Assembly (NCBI RefSeq): GCF_024508875.1
Contig: NZ_JANINU010000016.1
Coordinates: forward strand, 1-64,000
DNA length: 64,000 nt
Source: Phenylobacterium sp.
Lineage (GTDB): Bacteria; Pseudomonadota; Alphaproteobacteria; Caulobacterales; Caulobacteraceae
Reading direction: 5' to 3'
Shown: in pieces, positions 1 through 7,919 of the stretch
Layout of the letters: every line of letters begins with the position of its first letter
Numbering within the stretch: position 1 is the first letter of the stretch
The notes under the pieces: generated by a model
Database searches by the model: none
What the model saw: only the letters and a program-made list of their open reading frames with translations
What the model was told of the DNA's origin: nothing
Program-made: the position numbers and the translations under genes

Positions 1-651
1 GGCCGCGACGCGCGAGACGCGGGTGATGCGCACCGGATGGACCAGGATCTCGCCGTGCATCGCGCCCTCGCCCTTGTTGGGGTCAGTCGGCAGGACGATG
101 ATCTTGCGGACGACGTCGAGCCCTTCGACCACCTGGCCGAAGGCGGCGAAGCCCGGGTTCGCCTTAGGGTTCTTGGCGTCGGCGTCCAGGTAGCTCATGT
201 CGCCGAGGGTGATCGACCAGTCCGCCTGGGCGGTGCCCGGGGCGTGGCGGCCCATGGAGATCGTGCCGTCGGTCTTGTGGGTGAGACCCGTCTTGATCGT
301 CGACTCGTGGGCGATCGGCGGCAGGACCTTCTTGGGGTCGTTCTGCAGGCCGCCCTGGATCAGGCCGTAGTCGTTGCCGGCGTAGCCTGGCGGCTTGGAG
401 GCCCGATAGAAGCTCGCGCCGTTGAAGAGTCCGCGGTCCACGTACTTGAGGTAGTTGGCGACGGTGATCGGCGCCTTGTCGGCATAGAGCTCGACGACGA
501 TGTTCCCCTGCGGCGTCTCGATCTTCACGCGGGGGTTCGGCTTGGCCGGCGCGGGTGACGGCGCGGGCGTCGGGGCAGGCGAGGGCGTCTGGGCCTGGGC
601 GGCCGAGACGGCGAAGGCGGCGGCGAGGCCGAGGAGCGTGCGGCGGAGCAT
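1..651 (-). CDS. Secreted cyclophilin-type peptidyl-prolyl isomerase (3' end missing)
   Basis: Reading leftwards from an ATG at 651, the frame stays open to the window edge for 217 codons, so the C-terminus is missing. Residues 1-21 form a signal peptide ending AQAQ. They are followed by a Pro/Ala-rich linker to about residue 41 and then a cyclophilin fold. The family motifs FYR, IQGG and FGQVVEGLDVV are visible. These proteins catalyse cis-trans isomerisation of prolyl bonds in the periplasm during outer-membrane and secreted protein folding. It is similar to PpiA-type enzymes but carries an extra proline-rich spacer. No partner gene can be seen because the edge cuts the locus. The family is secure; the exact subtype is not. 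Confidence 0.9.
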   Translation of the reverse strand, partial: MLRRTLLGLAAAFAVSAAQAQTPSPAPTPAPSPAPAKPNPRVKIETPQGNIVVELYADKAPITVANYLKYVDRGLFNGASFYRASKPPGYAGNDYGLIQGGLQNDPKKVLPPIAHESTIKTGLTHKTDGTISMGRHAPGTAQADWSITLGDMSYLDADAKNPKANPGFAAFGQVVEGLDVVRKIIVLPTDPNKGEGAMHGEILVHPVRITRVSRVAA

Positions 652-772
652 GGCGCGAGACTAGGGCCAATCCCCGGTGGGCCGGAAGGGCAGATCGTTT
701 GGTCGCGCGCCGCATCCGCCGCTCCCGCTTCCACAGGAACGAGGGACGCGGCGCACGAAAATCCTCGCGGAC

Positions 773-1561
773 CTAGGCCACCGCGCGACGGCGGCGAAGG
801 GTGACGCCGGTGAGGCCGAAGCCCGCGATCATCAGCGCCCACGTGGCCGGCTCCGGCGCCGGCGCCGTATCCGCGGGGTCGTAATCGTAGGTGATCACGG
901 TCTGATACGCCGCGTAGGCGCCGGCCGAGGCGCGCACCACGTGTCCGAAATGCCCGAGGACGTCTGCCGTCCGATAGATCGTAAGCGGGGCGGAGGTGCT
1001 GAGGAAGGCGTCCATCGCCCCCGCGTCGGAGAAGACCGACGTCTTGGTGAAACTGTTCTGGAAGCTGTCACTCAAGGCAAAGATGTTCGACGACATCGCC
1101 GTCACAGCGCCGTAGCCGAGCGCGGCGTTCAACGGCGCGCGGATTTCAGATTCCACCTGAAGGTTTATGCCTACGCTCGGCGGGAACACGAAGTTGGATG
1201 TGCCCGGCGCCAGGATGGGAACCCAAGACACCTGGGTGCTGGCTCCCAACGTCTCTTCGATCGTCACGCTCTTCAGCACGCCCAGGCTTGCGGCGAAGCT
1301 GGGTGCGAGTTCCTCGAGCGTTTTGGACGACGAGAACTGTCCGTCCGTTCCGACGGTCGAGGTGTCGGCGCCGAACATCGGGAAGACGCCGCTCAGCGTG
1401 TAGGTGAGCGTGGCCGCGGCCGCCGGGGTCGCGACAAACGTGGCCAGCGCGACGAGCGCTGCGGCGCCCGACCGAAGGCTCGGTGCTGAGCCACCTTTGC
1501 GGCCGCGCCGCGAGCGGCTCGGAACGGCCGAACGCGCCTGGAATGTAGGATCGACTGACAT
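773..1561 (-). CDS. PEPxxWA-CTERM sorting domain protein
   Basis: This is a secreted protein of unknown role, 262 aa. The N-terminus has a long basic n-region (about 30 residues with several Arg/Lys), then a hydrophobic core ending in a run of alanines before the mature part starts at ATLTY. The C-terminus is PEPATWALMIAGFG followed by an arginine-rich RRRRAVA tail, the signal that exosortase/XrtA-type systems use to sort proteins to the surface. The middle, a beta-rich stretch with many Ser, Thr and Ala, is not recognised. I chose the ATG at 1561; a GTG five codons upstream is also in frame but leaves no room for a ribosome site. No exosortase lies in the window. Confidence 0.82.
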   Translation of the reverse strand: MSVDPTFQARSAVPSRSRRGRKGGSAPSLRSGAAALVALATFVATPAAAATLTYTLSGVFPMFGADTSTVGTDGQFSSSKTLEELAPSFAASLGVLKSVTIEETLGASTQVSWVPILAPGTSNFVFPPSVGINLQVESEIRAPLNAALGYGAVTAMSSNIFALSDSFQNSFTKTSVFSDAGAMDAFLSTSAPLTIYRTADVLGHFGHVVRASAGAYAAYQTVITYDYDPADTAPAPEPATWALMIAGFGLTGVTLRRRRAVA

Positions 1562-1715
1562 CTGGACCTGACCCACCTCACTTGTGTGAAGGGCAACAGG
1601 CCCTTCGGAGGTCGGTCCGCTATCACGGGCCCAAATGCGCGGAACCTGTACATATTTGCGGGCGCGCGCAGCGCCCGATCACGCGACCCGGCCGCTGCGG
1701 ATGTCATCGTCCGCG

Positions 1716-1746
1716 TCTCCCGCACCTGCGAAGCGAGAGGGGAGAG
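1716..1746. repeat. Intergenic palindromic repeat, family B (degenerate copy)
   Basis: TCTCCC at 1716-1721 pairs with GGGAGA at 1740-1745 around a loop containing GCGAAGCGAGA. The same GCGAAGCGAGAGGGGAGAGG core recurs at 54311-54341, so this is a dispersed element and not only a local terminator. Confidence 0.55.
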
Positions 1747-1770
1747 GAGGGGTAGAGCCCCTACCCCTCC
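1746..1770 (-). terminator. Hairpin overlapping the stop codon of the CPxC protein gene
   Basis: GGAGGGGTAG (1746-1755) and CTACCCCTCC (1761-1770) form a perfect 10-bp stem with a 5-base loop. The stop codon of the leftward gene (1761-1763) lies inside the stem. No T-run follows, so the function as a terminator is inferred from position and stability. Confidence 0.55.
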
Positions 1771-2357
1771 GCCAGCCGCTGGCGCCAGTCGGGGTCGCGG
1801 GTGATGGTGAGGCCGATGAGTTGAAGGAAGCTGACGGCGGGGATCGACTTGCCGGTCACCTGCTGCTTCGCCTCGACGTAGAGGGGCACGACGGTCCAGG
1901 CAGGCGGGAAGGCCTTCAGGTCCTTGTCGGGCATGCCGCCCAGGTGCGGGCAGCGCAGGAGCGAGGCCTGGGCGCAGCGGAAGTGGAGCGGGGCGATGGC
2001 TCCGCAGTCGAGCACCACCCGGTCGTCGTCGAGGTCGGCCGGCAAGGCGTGGGCGAAGCCGCGGGCGCGCAGGACGCCGGCGGCCTGGAACCGGCCGGTC
2101 TGGCTCCAGCGGTCGCCTTCGGGCGTGGGCTCGCCACACATCGGGCACAGCATGGCGCGGACGCTGTCGCGCTGGCGGCGCAGGTGGTTGCGCGAGTAGA
2201 GGGGCTTGCCGACGCCCGGCTTCCACATCTGGAGAGCCGCCATCTGCCCGTCGACCGTGGGGCAGGGGCCGACGCCGCCGGGCTGTTCCTCGGACCAACT
2301 GGTGACCCAGGGAACGTCGACGCCCACCTGCAGGCGGGAAGGGATCACGGGCTGCAT
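1761..2357 (-). CDS. Hypothetical protein with CPxC zinc-ribbon-like motif
   Basis: Not recognised. The protein is 198 aa, has no signal peptide or membrane segment, and carries MLCPMCGEPT plus further cysteines (HFRCAQ, LRCPHLG) that could hold a metal. It is rich in Trp and Pro at the N-terminus. I start it at the ATG at 2357; 26 more codons are open upstream, but they overlap the preceding gene and look like out-of-frame read-through of it. Its start lies 13 bases inside the end of the upstream NTF2-like gene, so the two are probably translated from one message. The stop sits in a strong hairpin. Confidence 0.7.
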   Translation of the reverse strand: MQPVIPSRLQVGVDVPWVTSWSEEQPGGVGPCPTVDGQMAALQMWKPGVGKPLYSRNHLRRQRDSVRAMLCPMCGEPTPEGDRWSQTGRFQAAGVLRARGFAHALPADLDDDRVVLDCGAIAPLHFRCAQASLLRCPHLGGMPDKDLKAFPPAWTVVPLYVEAKQQVTGKSIPAVSFLQLIGLTITRDPDWRQRLAEG

Positions 2358-2824
2358 TTGTAGAAGGTGTCCGTCTGGCCGGTGGAGAGGATGCGGCCGC
2401 CTCGTAGCACGAGCGCCTGGCCGCGCGCGGCGCAAAGCCTGCGCGTGCGGCCGTCGGCCCGGACCGTGGCCTCGATCCGCGAGACGACCTGGGCCGTGCG
2501 GCCGTCGGCGGCGATCCGGATGCTGACGATGCGGCCGGCCTCGCGGCTGGGGCCCTTCGCGCGGGCCTGTCGCGACTGGGCGCGGGCCTCGGCGAGGGTG
2601 GAGGTCCCATAGGGCACGGGCGGCTTGTCGCCGACGTAGGCCTGGTCGGTGAAGCGGGCCTCCGGCGTGAAGGCGCCGAAGTAGCGGTCGAGCGCGCCAG
2701 CGTTCCAGGCGTCCTGCTGGGCGGCGACGAAAGCCCGGACGCTCGCGTCGGTGAGGGCGGGCGCGGCCAAGGCCGGGACGGCGAGGAGGGCAAGGGTCGA
2801 GGCGAGGAGCGCGAAGCGTATCAA
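2345..2824 (-). CDS. Secreted NTF2/SnoaL-like protein
   Basis: The product is 159 aa with a signal peptide (hydrophobic core, ending VPALAAPA). A small alpha+beta domain of the nuclear transport factor 2 type follows: the helix AQQDAWNAGALDRYFGAF is the usual start of that fold and the rest is strand-rich. NTF2-like proteins bind small ligands or act as isomerases; nothing here identifies a substrate. No ATG fits. The start is a TTG at 2824 preceded by GGGAGGGG six bases upstream, which is why I chose it. The downstream gene overlaps its 3' end. Confidence 0.75.
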   Translation of the reverse strand: MIRFALLASTLALLAVPALAAPALTDASVRAFVAAQQDAWNAGALDRYFGAFTPEARFTDQAYVGDKPPVPYGTSTLAEARAQSRQARAKGPSREAGRIVSIRIAADGRTAQVVSRIEATVRADGRTRRLCAARGQALVLRGGRILSTGQTDTFYKCSP

Positions 2825-2856
2825 GATCCCCTCCCTGCTTGCGACGGGCGGAGAGC

Positions 2857-3633
2857 CTAACGCGCCAGCCACCGCATCCGATACCCGTTGATGGCGGTCT
2901 CGCCCAGGCGTTCCACCAGGCGCCAGTTCACGACGGCGCCGATGGGCGCGCCGACGACGGGGATCATCTGGGCCATCTTCGCCAGGTCGATGTGGTCGCG
3001 GTACTCCTGCTGGAAGGCGCGCCAGTCGAAGTGCTCGAAGTCGGCGGGGTGTTGGCGGGCGTCCCAGTCCTCCAGATCGTGGAAAACGCGGGCGCGGTGC
3101 TCGGCGCCCGAGAAGGCGAGCTGGAAGAGCGACAGGATGTAGAGCCGTTCCTCGAAGCGGTCGTAGCGGTGGCCGTAGGCGGCGCAGAGGTCGAACAGCA
3201 GCTTGATCTTGATGACCAGCAGGGCCGGGAAGTCGGCCAGCGACAGCCAGAAGCCGCCGGCCCCGGCGACCCCGCCCTCGACCGCAGCGGTCTTGCGATA
3301 GGCGTCGACGATCTCGCGGGCGCGCTCGTCGCGGTTCCACATCTCCTCGCCCACGCGGGGCGGCGGCGCGACGAGATCCGAGCCGGTGAGGATGGTGCGG
3401 GTCATCCCCTCGATCGCCTTGGTGACGGCGAGGTGGACCTGCTCGGGGATGATGCGGTTCACCCGACCCTGGAGGTCGCGCGCGGCCCGGTCGAAGGGGC
3501 CCGGCGGCTTCAGCACCCGCTCGCGCCATCGGGCGACGTCGGCCGCGACGCGGACGCGGTAGGCGGCTTCGCGCGCCAGGTGCTCGGGGGTGGGCGGCTG
3601 GGCTATCGGAGCAGCACCGAGAGGGCGAGCCAA
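2857..3633 (-). CDS. EcsC family protein
   Basis: The protein matches the EcsC family. Typical features are an N-terminal helical stretch, the glycine-rich segment GGVAGAGGFWLSLADFPALLVIKIKLL that inserts into or lies on the membrane, and the C-terminal PVVGAPIGAVVNWRLVERLG motif. EcsC is encoded with an ABC transporter in Bacillus, but its biochemical role is unknown. The start is uncertain. I use TTG at 3633 (258 aa). An ATG at 3699 would give 280 aa with an Arg-rich, unlikely N-terminus, and either choice overlaps the end of the small membrane-protein gene upstream, which suggests coupled translation. Confidence 0.75.
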   Translation of the reverse strand: MARPLGAAPIAQPPTPEHLAREAAYRVRVAADVARWRERVLKPPGPFDRAARDLQGRVNRIIPEQVHLAVTKAIEGMTRTILTGSDLVAPPPRVGEEMWNRDERAREIVDAYRKTAAVEGGVAGAGGFWLSLADFPALLVIKIKLLFDLCAAYGHRYDRFEERLYILSLFQLAFSGAEHRARVFHDLEDWDARQHPADFEHFDWRAFQQEYRDHIDLAKMAQMIPVVGAPIGAVVNWRLVERLGETAINGYRMRWLAR

Positions 3634-3752
3634 ACGCCGAGGCCTGACACGACCGCACCCACAAGGAAGCCGCGGACGAAGGCGCCGTTGCGCTCCCACC
3701 AGATGCGGCGCGCGCGCATTCGCTGGGCCCGATCGACCTTCCGTCTCTGCAT
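3603..3752 (-). CDS. Small single-span membrane protein (49 aa)
   Basis: An ATG at 3752 opens a 49-codon frame. The first 30 residues are very basic (MQRRKVDRAQRMRARR) and are followed by one hydrophobic helix (FLVGAVVSGLGVWLALSVLL) ending in Arg. That arrangement predicts a single-span protein with a cytoplasmic N-terminus. The upstream GGGGAAAC is a modest ribosome site. Its stop is just upstream of, or inside, the start region of the EcsC gene. It is too short for family recognition and could be chance, but composition and context favour a real gene. Confidence 0.5.
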   Translation of the reverse strand: MQRRKVDRAQRMRARRIWWERNGAFVRGFLVGAVVSGLGVWLALSVLLR

Positions 3753-3869
3753 GGCGTTTCCGTTTCCCCGACTGGCGCGTGTTCTAGCTCACGCAAAGGC
3801 CGCGGGTCGAATCCGGAACCTCGATCTTCGACGGGGGTTGCGTTTCGCCGAGGACGAGGAGCGCGAAGG

Positions 3870-4091
3870 ATGCGGTGGACGTTGCTGAGCGGGGCGTTTC
3901 TGGCGTGCGGCCTGGCGGCCTGCGCGAGTTCTGGCGGCGGGCGCGGCGTGGCCGCCATCGTTCAGGACGAACAGGCGCGGCAGGCCGCGGCCGTGGCGGT
4001 GGAGCAGGGCCAGGACGCGGACAGCGCGCTGAAGCAGGGGGCCGCCGCGGCCTCGCCCGCGGCGAAGCCTACGGAGCCGCCGACGCCTTAG
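3870..4091 (+). CDS. Small lipoprotein
   Basis: This is a 73-aa lipoprotein of unknown function. The N-terminus MRWTLLSGAFLACGLAAC is a type II signal peptide with lipobox LAAC, giving a lipidated Cys18. The mature part is Ala/Gln-rich and low in complexity (an amphipathic helix with AVAVEQGQDADSALKQGAAAA) and ends Pro-rich. It has a GAGGAG site about ten bases before the ATG. Its last 23 bases overlap the convergent hydrolase gene, which is unusual in this otherwise tidy neighbourhood. Confidence 0.75.
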   Translation: MRWTLLSGAFLACGLAACASSGGGRGVAAIVQDEQARQAAAVAVEQGQDADSALKQGAAAASPAAKPTEPPTP

Positions 4092-5358
4092 CGGTCTCGA
4101 CTTGCCGCAGGGCCGCGTTCAGCCAGCCGCTTTCGTTGGAGTTGCCGGACTTCGCCAGCAGCGCCTTCAGGGCGTCGCGGCGGGCGGCGAGCGCGGCGGC
4201 GTTCTTCGGATCGGCGGCGAGGGCGGCGCTGGTGAGGCGCAGCGCCAGGGCGTTCTGGCCCTGGGCGTTCAGCTCGGCCGCCCGCGCGGCGATGGGCGCC
4301 GCGCCGCCGGCCAGCCGGGCCAACTCGCCCTGCGCCTCGGCCGGCGAGACCGGGTACATCGTGGCCGCGTCGTTGTCGAACCAGCCGGCGTAGCCCTCGT
4401 AGATGCCGCGCACGGACCAGGCGACCTGGCCATAGCCTTCGCCGACGTAGAGCTCGGGTGGCAGCTTCACGGTCTTCATGAGCGTGAAGACGTCCTGGCC
4501 CTCGTTCATGCCCTTCACCGTGGCGTCGTGGACGTAGAGGATGGCGTCCCGGTACTTGGTCAGCGCGGCGCGCACCTTGTCGGCGCCGACGATGGGCTCG
4601 CCGTGGCTGGGGAAGATGATCTCCGGGTTCAGCGCCAGCACCTTGTTCAGCGAGTCGACGTACTCCAGCGCCTTGCGCTGCTGGGTGCCGCGCAGGGTGT
4701 AGATGTTGGGGAACGAGCCGTAGAAATTGTCGCCGATGAAGGCGGCCTTCAGCTCGGGAACCCAGACCGTGAGGTGGTCCGGCGTCTCGCCCGGCGTGGA
4801 CATCAGCCGGAAGGTGAGGTCGCCCACCTTCAGGGTCATTTCCTTCTCGAAGAGGATGTCGGCCAGCTTGGGCGCGGCGTGGTTCCCGGGGTTCAGCGCC
4901 TCGTTGCGACGCGCGCCGGCGGTGTTGTCGTACTGGGCGGCGTTGCGATAGGCGAAGAAGCCGGAGAGTCGGGTCTGGTAGTCGAGGAACTCGGTCTCCT
5001 GCGCCTGGCCGACCACCTTTGTGCCCGGGCCCTTCCAGAGGGGCACGCCGCCGGTGTGGTCGCCGTGGGCGTGGGTGAGGATGATGTAGCGGACGGGGGC
5101 GTCCGAGACGGCGGTCAGCAGCTTGTGGTGGCGCTTCGCCGGGCCCGGCATGGACGTGTCGACGATCACATTCCCGGCCTTGGTGGTGACCATGTAGGTG
5201 TTGCCGAAGCCGATGGCCTGGTGAACCCGGCCGCCCGCGAAGTGCAGCGCCTCGGTCTGGTCCGCGCCGGCGCTTGTGGGCTGGGCGCTGGTCAGCGGCT
5301 GGGCGTCGGCGGTCGCGGCGAGGAGCGTGGCGGCCAGCGCGGCGGCGAGGGTGCGCAT
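4069..5358 (-). CDS. Secreted metallo-beta-lactamase-fold hydrolase, alkylsulfatase-like
   Basis: The protein is 429 aa with a signal peptide (cleavage near ADAQ-P21). The metallo-beta-lactamase zinc motif HAHGDH occupies residues 96-101, with the later ligand regions PGETPDH and FPSHGEP. The part after about residue 270 (PPELYVGEGYGQVAWSVRGIYEGYAGWFD) resembles the dimerisation domain of SdsA1/BDS1 alkylsulfatases. The full enzyme family is about 650 aa and includes a C-terminal SCP2 domain that is absent here. Hydrolysis of a sulfate or phosphate ester in the periplasm is therefore a family-based inference and the substrate is open. It is a single gene; a divergent winged-helix operon starts 81 bases away and might control it. 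Confidence 0.82.
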   Translation of the reverse strand: MRTLAAALAATLLAATADAQPLTSAQPTSAGADQTEALHFAGGRVHQAIGFGNTYMVTTKAGNVIVDTSMPGPAKRHHKLLTAVSDAPVRYIILTHAHGDHTGGVPLWKGPGTKVVGQAQETEFLDYQTRLSGFFAYRNAAQYDNTAGARRNEALNPGNHAAPKLADILFEKEMTLKVGDLTFRLMSTPGETPDHLTVWVPELKAAFIGDNFYGSFPNIYTLRGTQQRKALEYVDSLNKVLALNPEIIFPSHGEPIVGADKVRAALTKYRDAILYVHDATVKGMNEGQDVFTLMKTVKLPPELYVGEGYGQVAWSVRGIYEGYAGWFDNDAATMYPVSPAEAQGELARLAGGAAPIAARAAELNAQGQNALALRLTSAALAADPKNAAALAARRDALKALLAKSGNSNESGWLNAALRQVETAKASAAP

Positions 5359-5439
5359 CGTTGGAAGTCCTTGAACCCGGGGCGGGGCAAGCTCAGCCGG
5401 ACACGATCGCCGGTCAATCGGGCGCCGGGGGTTGATCGC

Positions 5440-5865
5440 ATGGCCGCAGGCTATAGGTTCGCCCGCATCGGGGGGGTCGCTTCGGAGCGTGTGTTGGCCG
5501 ACGACCCAAGGCTCGTCGCCTTTGCGCGCGAGCACATAAAATCCGTCTGGGCCGTGGAGTTGCTGCTGCTCCTGCGCCGGGACCCTGCGCGCTGCTGGGC
5601 GCCGGACGAGCTGGTGCGCGAGCTGCGCGCCAGCACAAACCTCGTGCGCGACAACCTGGCGAGCTTCCAGCGCAGCGGCCTGGCGGTCGAGGACGACGAC
5701 GCCTGCTGGCGATACGCGCCGGCGGCGGCCGCGCTGGACGAACTGGCCGGGCAACTCGAGGCGGCCTACCGCGAGCGGCCGGTGGCGATCATCAACCTGA
5801 TCTCGGCCCCGCCCGACCCGATCCAGGGGCTGGCGGACGCCTTCAAGTGGCGAGGGGACAAATGA
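5440..5865 (+). CDS. Winged-helix-like protein, first gene of DUF5985 operon
   Basis: A 141-aa soluble protein. The segment IKSVWAVELLLLLRRDPARCWAPDELVRELRASTNLVRDNLASFQRSGLAVED reads as a three-helix winged-helix DNA-binding domain like MarR/PadR regulators, including a wing (WRYAP). The C-terminal 40 residues form a helix and an INLISAPPDPI tail. I infer a cytoplasmic regulator, but it could also be an adaptor. Its stop overlaps the start of the next gene, and it is divergent from the hydrolase gene at 5358, sharing an 81-base promoter region. Confidence 0.7.
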   Translation: MAAGYRFARIGGVASERVLADDPRLVAFAREHIKSVWAVELLLLLRRDPARCWAPDELVRELRASTNLVRDNLASFQRSGLAVEDDDACWRYAPAAAALDELAGQLEAAYRERPVAIINLISAPPDPIQGLADAFKWRGDK

Positions 5866-6137
5866 TGAGCGACCTCGGCCCTTCGCTGGTCTATGCGCTG
5901 TGCTTGGCCGCCAGCCTCGCCTGCGCCGTCCTGCTGCTGAACGCCTGGCGGCACACCGGCTCGCGGCTTCTGTTCTGGACCGCCCTCGGCTTCGGGTTCC
6001 TGGCGGTGAACAACCTCTTCCTGGTAGGCGACCTGGTGCTGTTCCCGACCGTCGACCTGTGGCCCTACCGGCAGGCGGCGTCGGCCTGCGCGGTGGCGGT
6101 GCTGCTGTACGGCTTTGTCTGGGAGGCCGAGCGTTGA
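5862..6137 (+). CDS. DUF5985 family membrane protein
   Basis: The product is 91 aa with three predicted membrane helices (residues about 8-28, 36-57 and 66-87). It matches the DUF5985 family, whose members usually occur as two adjacent small genes, as here. Function unknown. The start ATGATGA overlaps the previous stop, so translation is coupled; a second in-frame ATG immediately follows the first. Acidic residues are almost absent from the helices, which argues against an ion channel but does not show a role. Confidence 0.78.
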   Translation: MMSDLGPSLVYALCLAASLACAVLLLNAWRHTGSRLLFWTALGFGFLAVNNLFLVGDLVLFPTVDLWPYRQAASACAVAVLLYGFVWEAER

Positions 6138-6412
6138 CCCAGCCGGACCCGATCCTGGCCGCCTACGCCGCGGGCGCGCTCACCCTGGGCTTCCTGGCGG
6201 TGGGGCTATTCTTCCTGAAGTTCTGGCGCCGGACGCGGGATGGCCTGTTCCTCGCGTTCGCGACGGCCTTCGCCCTGCTGGCGGTCAACCAGGCGGCCCC
6301 GGTCCTGCTCGACATTCCGAGCGAGAACCAGGGCTACATCTACCTCCTGCGGCTGGCGGCTTTCATGCTGATCATCGCCGCCGTCGTGCGGAAGAACTTC
6401 GGGCGGCGGTGA
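6134..6412 (+). CDS. DUF5985 family membrane protein, second copy
   Basis: A 92-aa, three-helix paralogue of the preceding gene: FLKFWRRTRDGLFLAFATAFALLAVNQ lines up with LLNAWRHTGSRLLFWTALGFGFLAVNN. No ATG is available; the TTG of a TTGA overlap with the previous stop is the start. The pair probably forms a heteromeric membrane complex. Its role is unknown, and the linked winged-helix protein may sense or regulate it. Confidence 0.78.
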   Translation: MTQPDPILAAYAAGALTLGFLAVGLFFLKFWRRTRDGLFLAFATAFALLAVNQAAPVLLDIPSENQGYIYLLRLAAFMLIIAAVVRKNFGRR

Positions 6413-6429
6413 GCGCCGCGCGGCGTTTC

Positions 6430-6912
6430 CTACTTCTTCTCGGCCTGGGCCTTCATGGTGGCCATAACGCCGGCGAACATCTGCTGGCGGCGGGTCTTGT
6501 TCGCCTCGCGCTGTTCGGCGGGGATGCTCGTCTGGTCGAAGAACAGGCTGTAGACCAGCTTGGAGCTGGTCTTGGTCACCGGCCGGATCTCGACCGTGCC
6601 GTGATAGAAGATCTTCGGGTCGACGTCGGCGTAGCTGTAGGACATCGGGGTGACCGCCACGATCACCTCCTCGATGCGTCCGGCGATCTTGCGCACGGCG
6701 CCCAGCTCCCCGTCCTTGCCCGACGTGATCTCGCACGTGGTCTTCAGCCAGGGGCCGATGTCGCAGTACTTGTTCAGCTTGGCCCAGGCGGCGTCGGCCG
6801 GCAGGGCGATCGTCGTCTCCTGGACGATCGAGACATAGTCGCCGGCGGCATGGGCCGAACCGGCGAGGCCGAGGACCGCGGCGGCGGCGGCAAGGCTGGC
6901 GGTGATCTTCAT
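6430..6912 (-). CDS. Secreted SRPBCC-fold protein
   Basis: The protein is 160 aa with a signal peptide ending GSAHAAG. The rest is an SRPBCC (START-like) fold: the opening strand VSIVQETTIALPADAAWAKLNKYCDIGPW is the classic first strand and helix, and the closing helix is FAGVMATMKAQAEKK. Such folds hold hydrophobic ligands in a deep cavity. A periplasmic location is less common than cytoplasmic for this family. Ligand unknown. It stands alone, convergent with the DUF5985 operon. Confidence 0.78.
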   Translation of the reverse strand: MKITASLAAAAAVLGLAGSAHAAGDYVSIVQETTIALPADAAWAKLNKYCDIGPWLKTTCEITSGKDGELGAVRKIAGRIEEVIVAVTPMSYSYADVDPKIFYHGTVEIRPVTKTSSKLVYSLFFDQTSIPAEQREANKTRRQQMFAGVMATMKAQAEKK

Positions 6913-6973
6913 ACTGGGCTCCCCTCTGACTTTGTCGGGACCATACCGAAGCTTCCGCCCCGGCGCCTATCGC

Positions 6974-7675
6974 TCAATCGTCCCGCGGCTCGATCGAGAA
7001 GCCGACCACGCGGGGATCCTCGGCCAGGCGGCGGGCCAGTTCGTCGGTCTTGGCGCCCGGCTGGGTGCGCAGGGTCGTCCCGAACTCCAAGGTGTCCTCG
7101 CGCGCCCGCATGCGGCGGCCCAGCCGGCCGGTGGGCAGGCCGAGCTCGGCCATCAGGTCGCGCAGCGCGCTCTCGGGGAAGTCACCGTGCCGGCGATAGG
7201 TGACGGTCACATCCACGGCGGCGCGCCGCGGCAGGTGGGCGTCCACCCACCGGAGCGCGATCAGGACGAGCAGGGTCGCCACCGTGCCGCCCGACGCCAG
7301 TCCGTACGAGCCGACGCCGTAGAGCAGGCCCAGCGAGGCGGCCATCCAGAGCGAGGCGGCGGTGGTCAGGCCGTGCACCGAAAAGCCCTGGCGGAAGATC
7401 ACGCCGCCACAGAGGAAGCCGATGCCGGTGAGGATGCCGTGCGCCATCCGCGCCGGGTCGAAGCGGATCATGTCGCGCGGGATATCGGCCGGAATCCAGC
7501 TTGCCTGGTGGGCGGCGGCCAGCATCAGCAGGGCGCAGGAGAGGCTGACCAGCGTGTGGGTGCGCAGTCCGGCCGCATGCCCGCGAAGTTCGCGCTCCAG
7601 GCCGACCAGACCCCCGGCCACCGTCGCGCTAAGCGGCGGCAGCACATAGGTGAGGAACTGATCGGCGAGGACCAT
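6974..7675 (-). CDS. MgtC/SapB family inner-membrane protein
   Basis: The 233-aa protein has five predicted membrane helices in residues about 8-145. It carries the signature GGLVGLERELRGHAAGLRTH near the N-terminus, followed by a soluble ACT-like C-terminal domain. MgtC proteins are linked to growth in low magnesium and to membrane-potential or ATP-synthase control; they are not the magnesium transporter itself. The C-terminal domain is present, so this is the long form. No PhoP-like site or magnesium riboswitch was seen upstream. Confidence 0.87.
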   Translation of the reverse strand: MVLADQFLTYVLPPLSATVAGGLVGLERELRGHAAGLRTHTLVSLSCALLMLAAAHQASWIPADIPRDMIRFDPARMAHGILTGIGFLCGGVIFRQGFSVHGLTTAASLWMAASLGLLYGVGSYGLASGGTVATLLVLIALRWVDAHLPRRAAVDVTVTYRRHGDFPESALRDLMAELGLPTGRLGRRMRAREDTLEFGTTLRTQPGAKTDELARRLAEDPRVVGFSIEPRDD

Positions 7676-7703
7676 GGGCCCGAGCTTAGCCCTGCCGCTT
7701 CCC

Positions 7704-7919
7704 TCAGAGGAAGCGGGGGCCGAGGTAGAGCAGGGCGAGGATCACGACCACCGCCGCCAGGATCAACCCCGCCTTGGGGTTCGAGCCCAGGAACGACTGG
7801 CCGGGCGGCTTGGGCCTGGGCGGCGCCTTGCGGGCGGCCGTCTCCCGCGCCTTGCGATAGGCGCGCAGGTCGGTGACCCGGGGATCGCCCCCCTGATTGT
7901 CCCTCGGCTCCTTGGCCAT
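7704..7919 (-). CDS. Small single-span membrane protein next to yebC
   Basis: A 71-aa protein with a charged, Pro-rich N-terminal half (RAYRKARETAARKAPPRPKPP) and one C-terminal membrane helix (AGLILAAVVVILALLYLGP), so it is probably tail-anchored. Its start shares one base with the yebC stop (TGATG), so the two are cotranslated. Family not recognised. Confidence 0.72.
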   Translation of the reverse strand: MAKEPRDNQGGDPRVTDLRAYRKARETAARKAPPRPKPPGQSFLGSNPKAGLILAAVVVILALLYLGPRFL

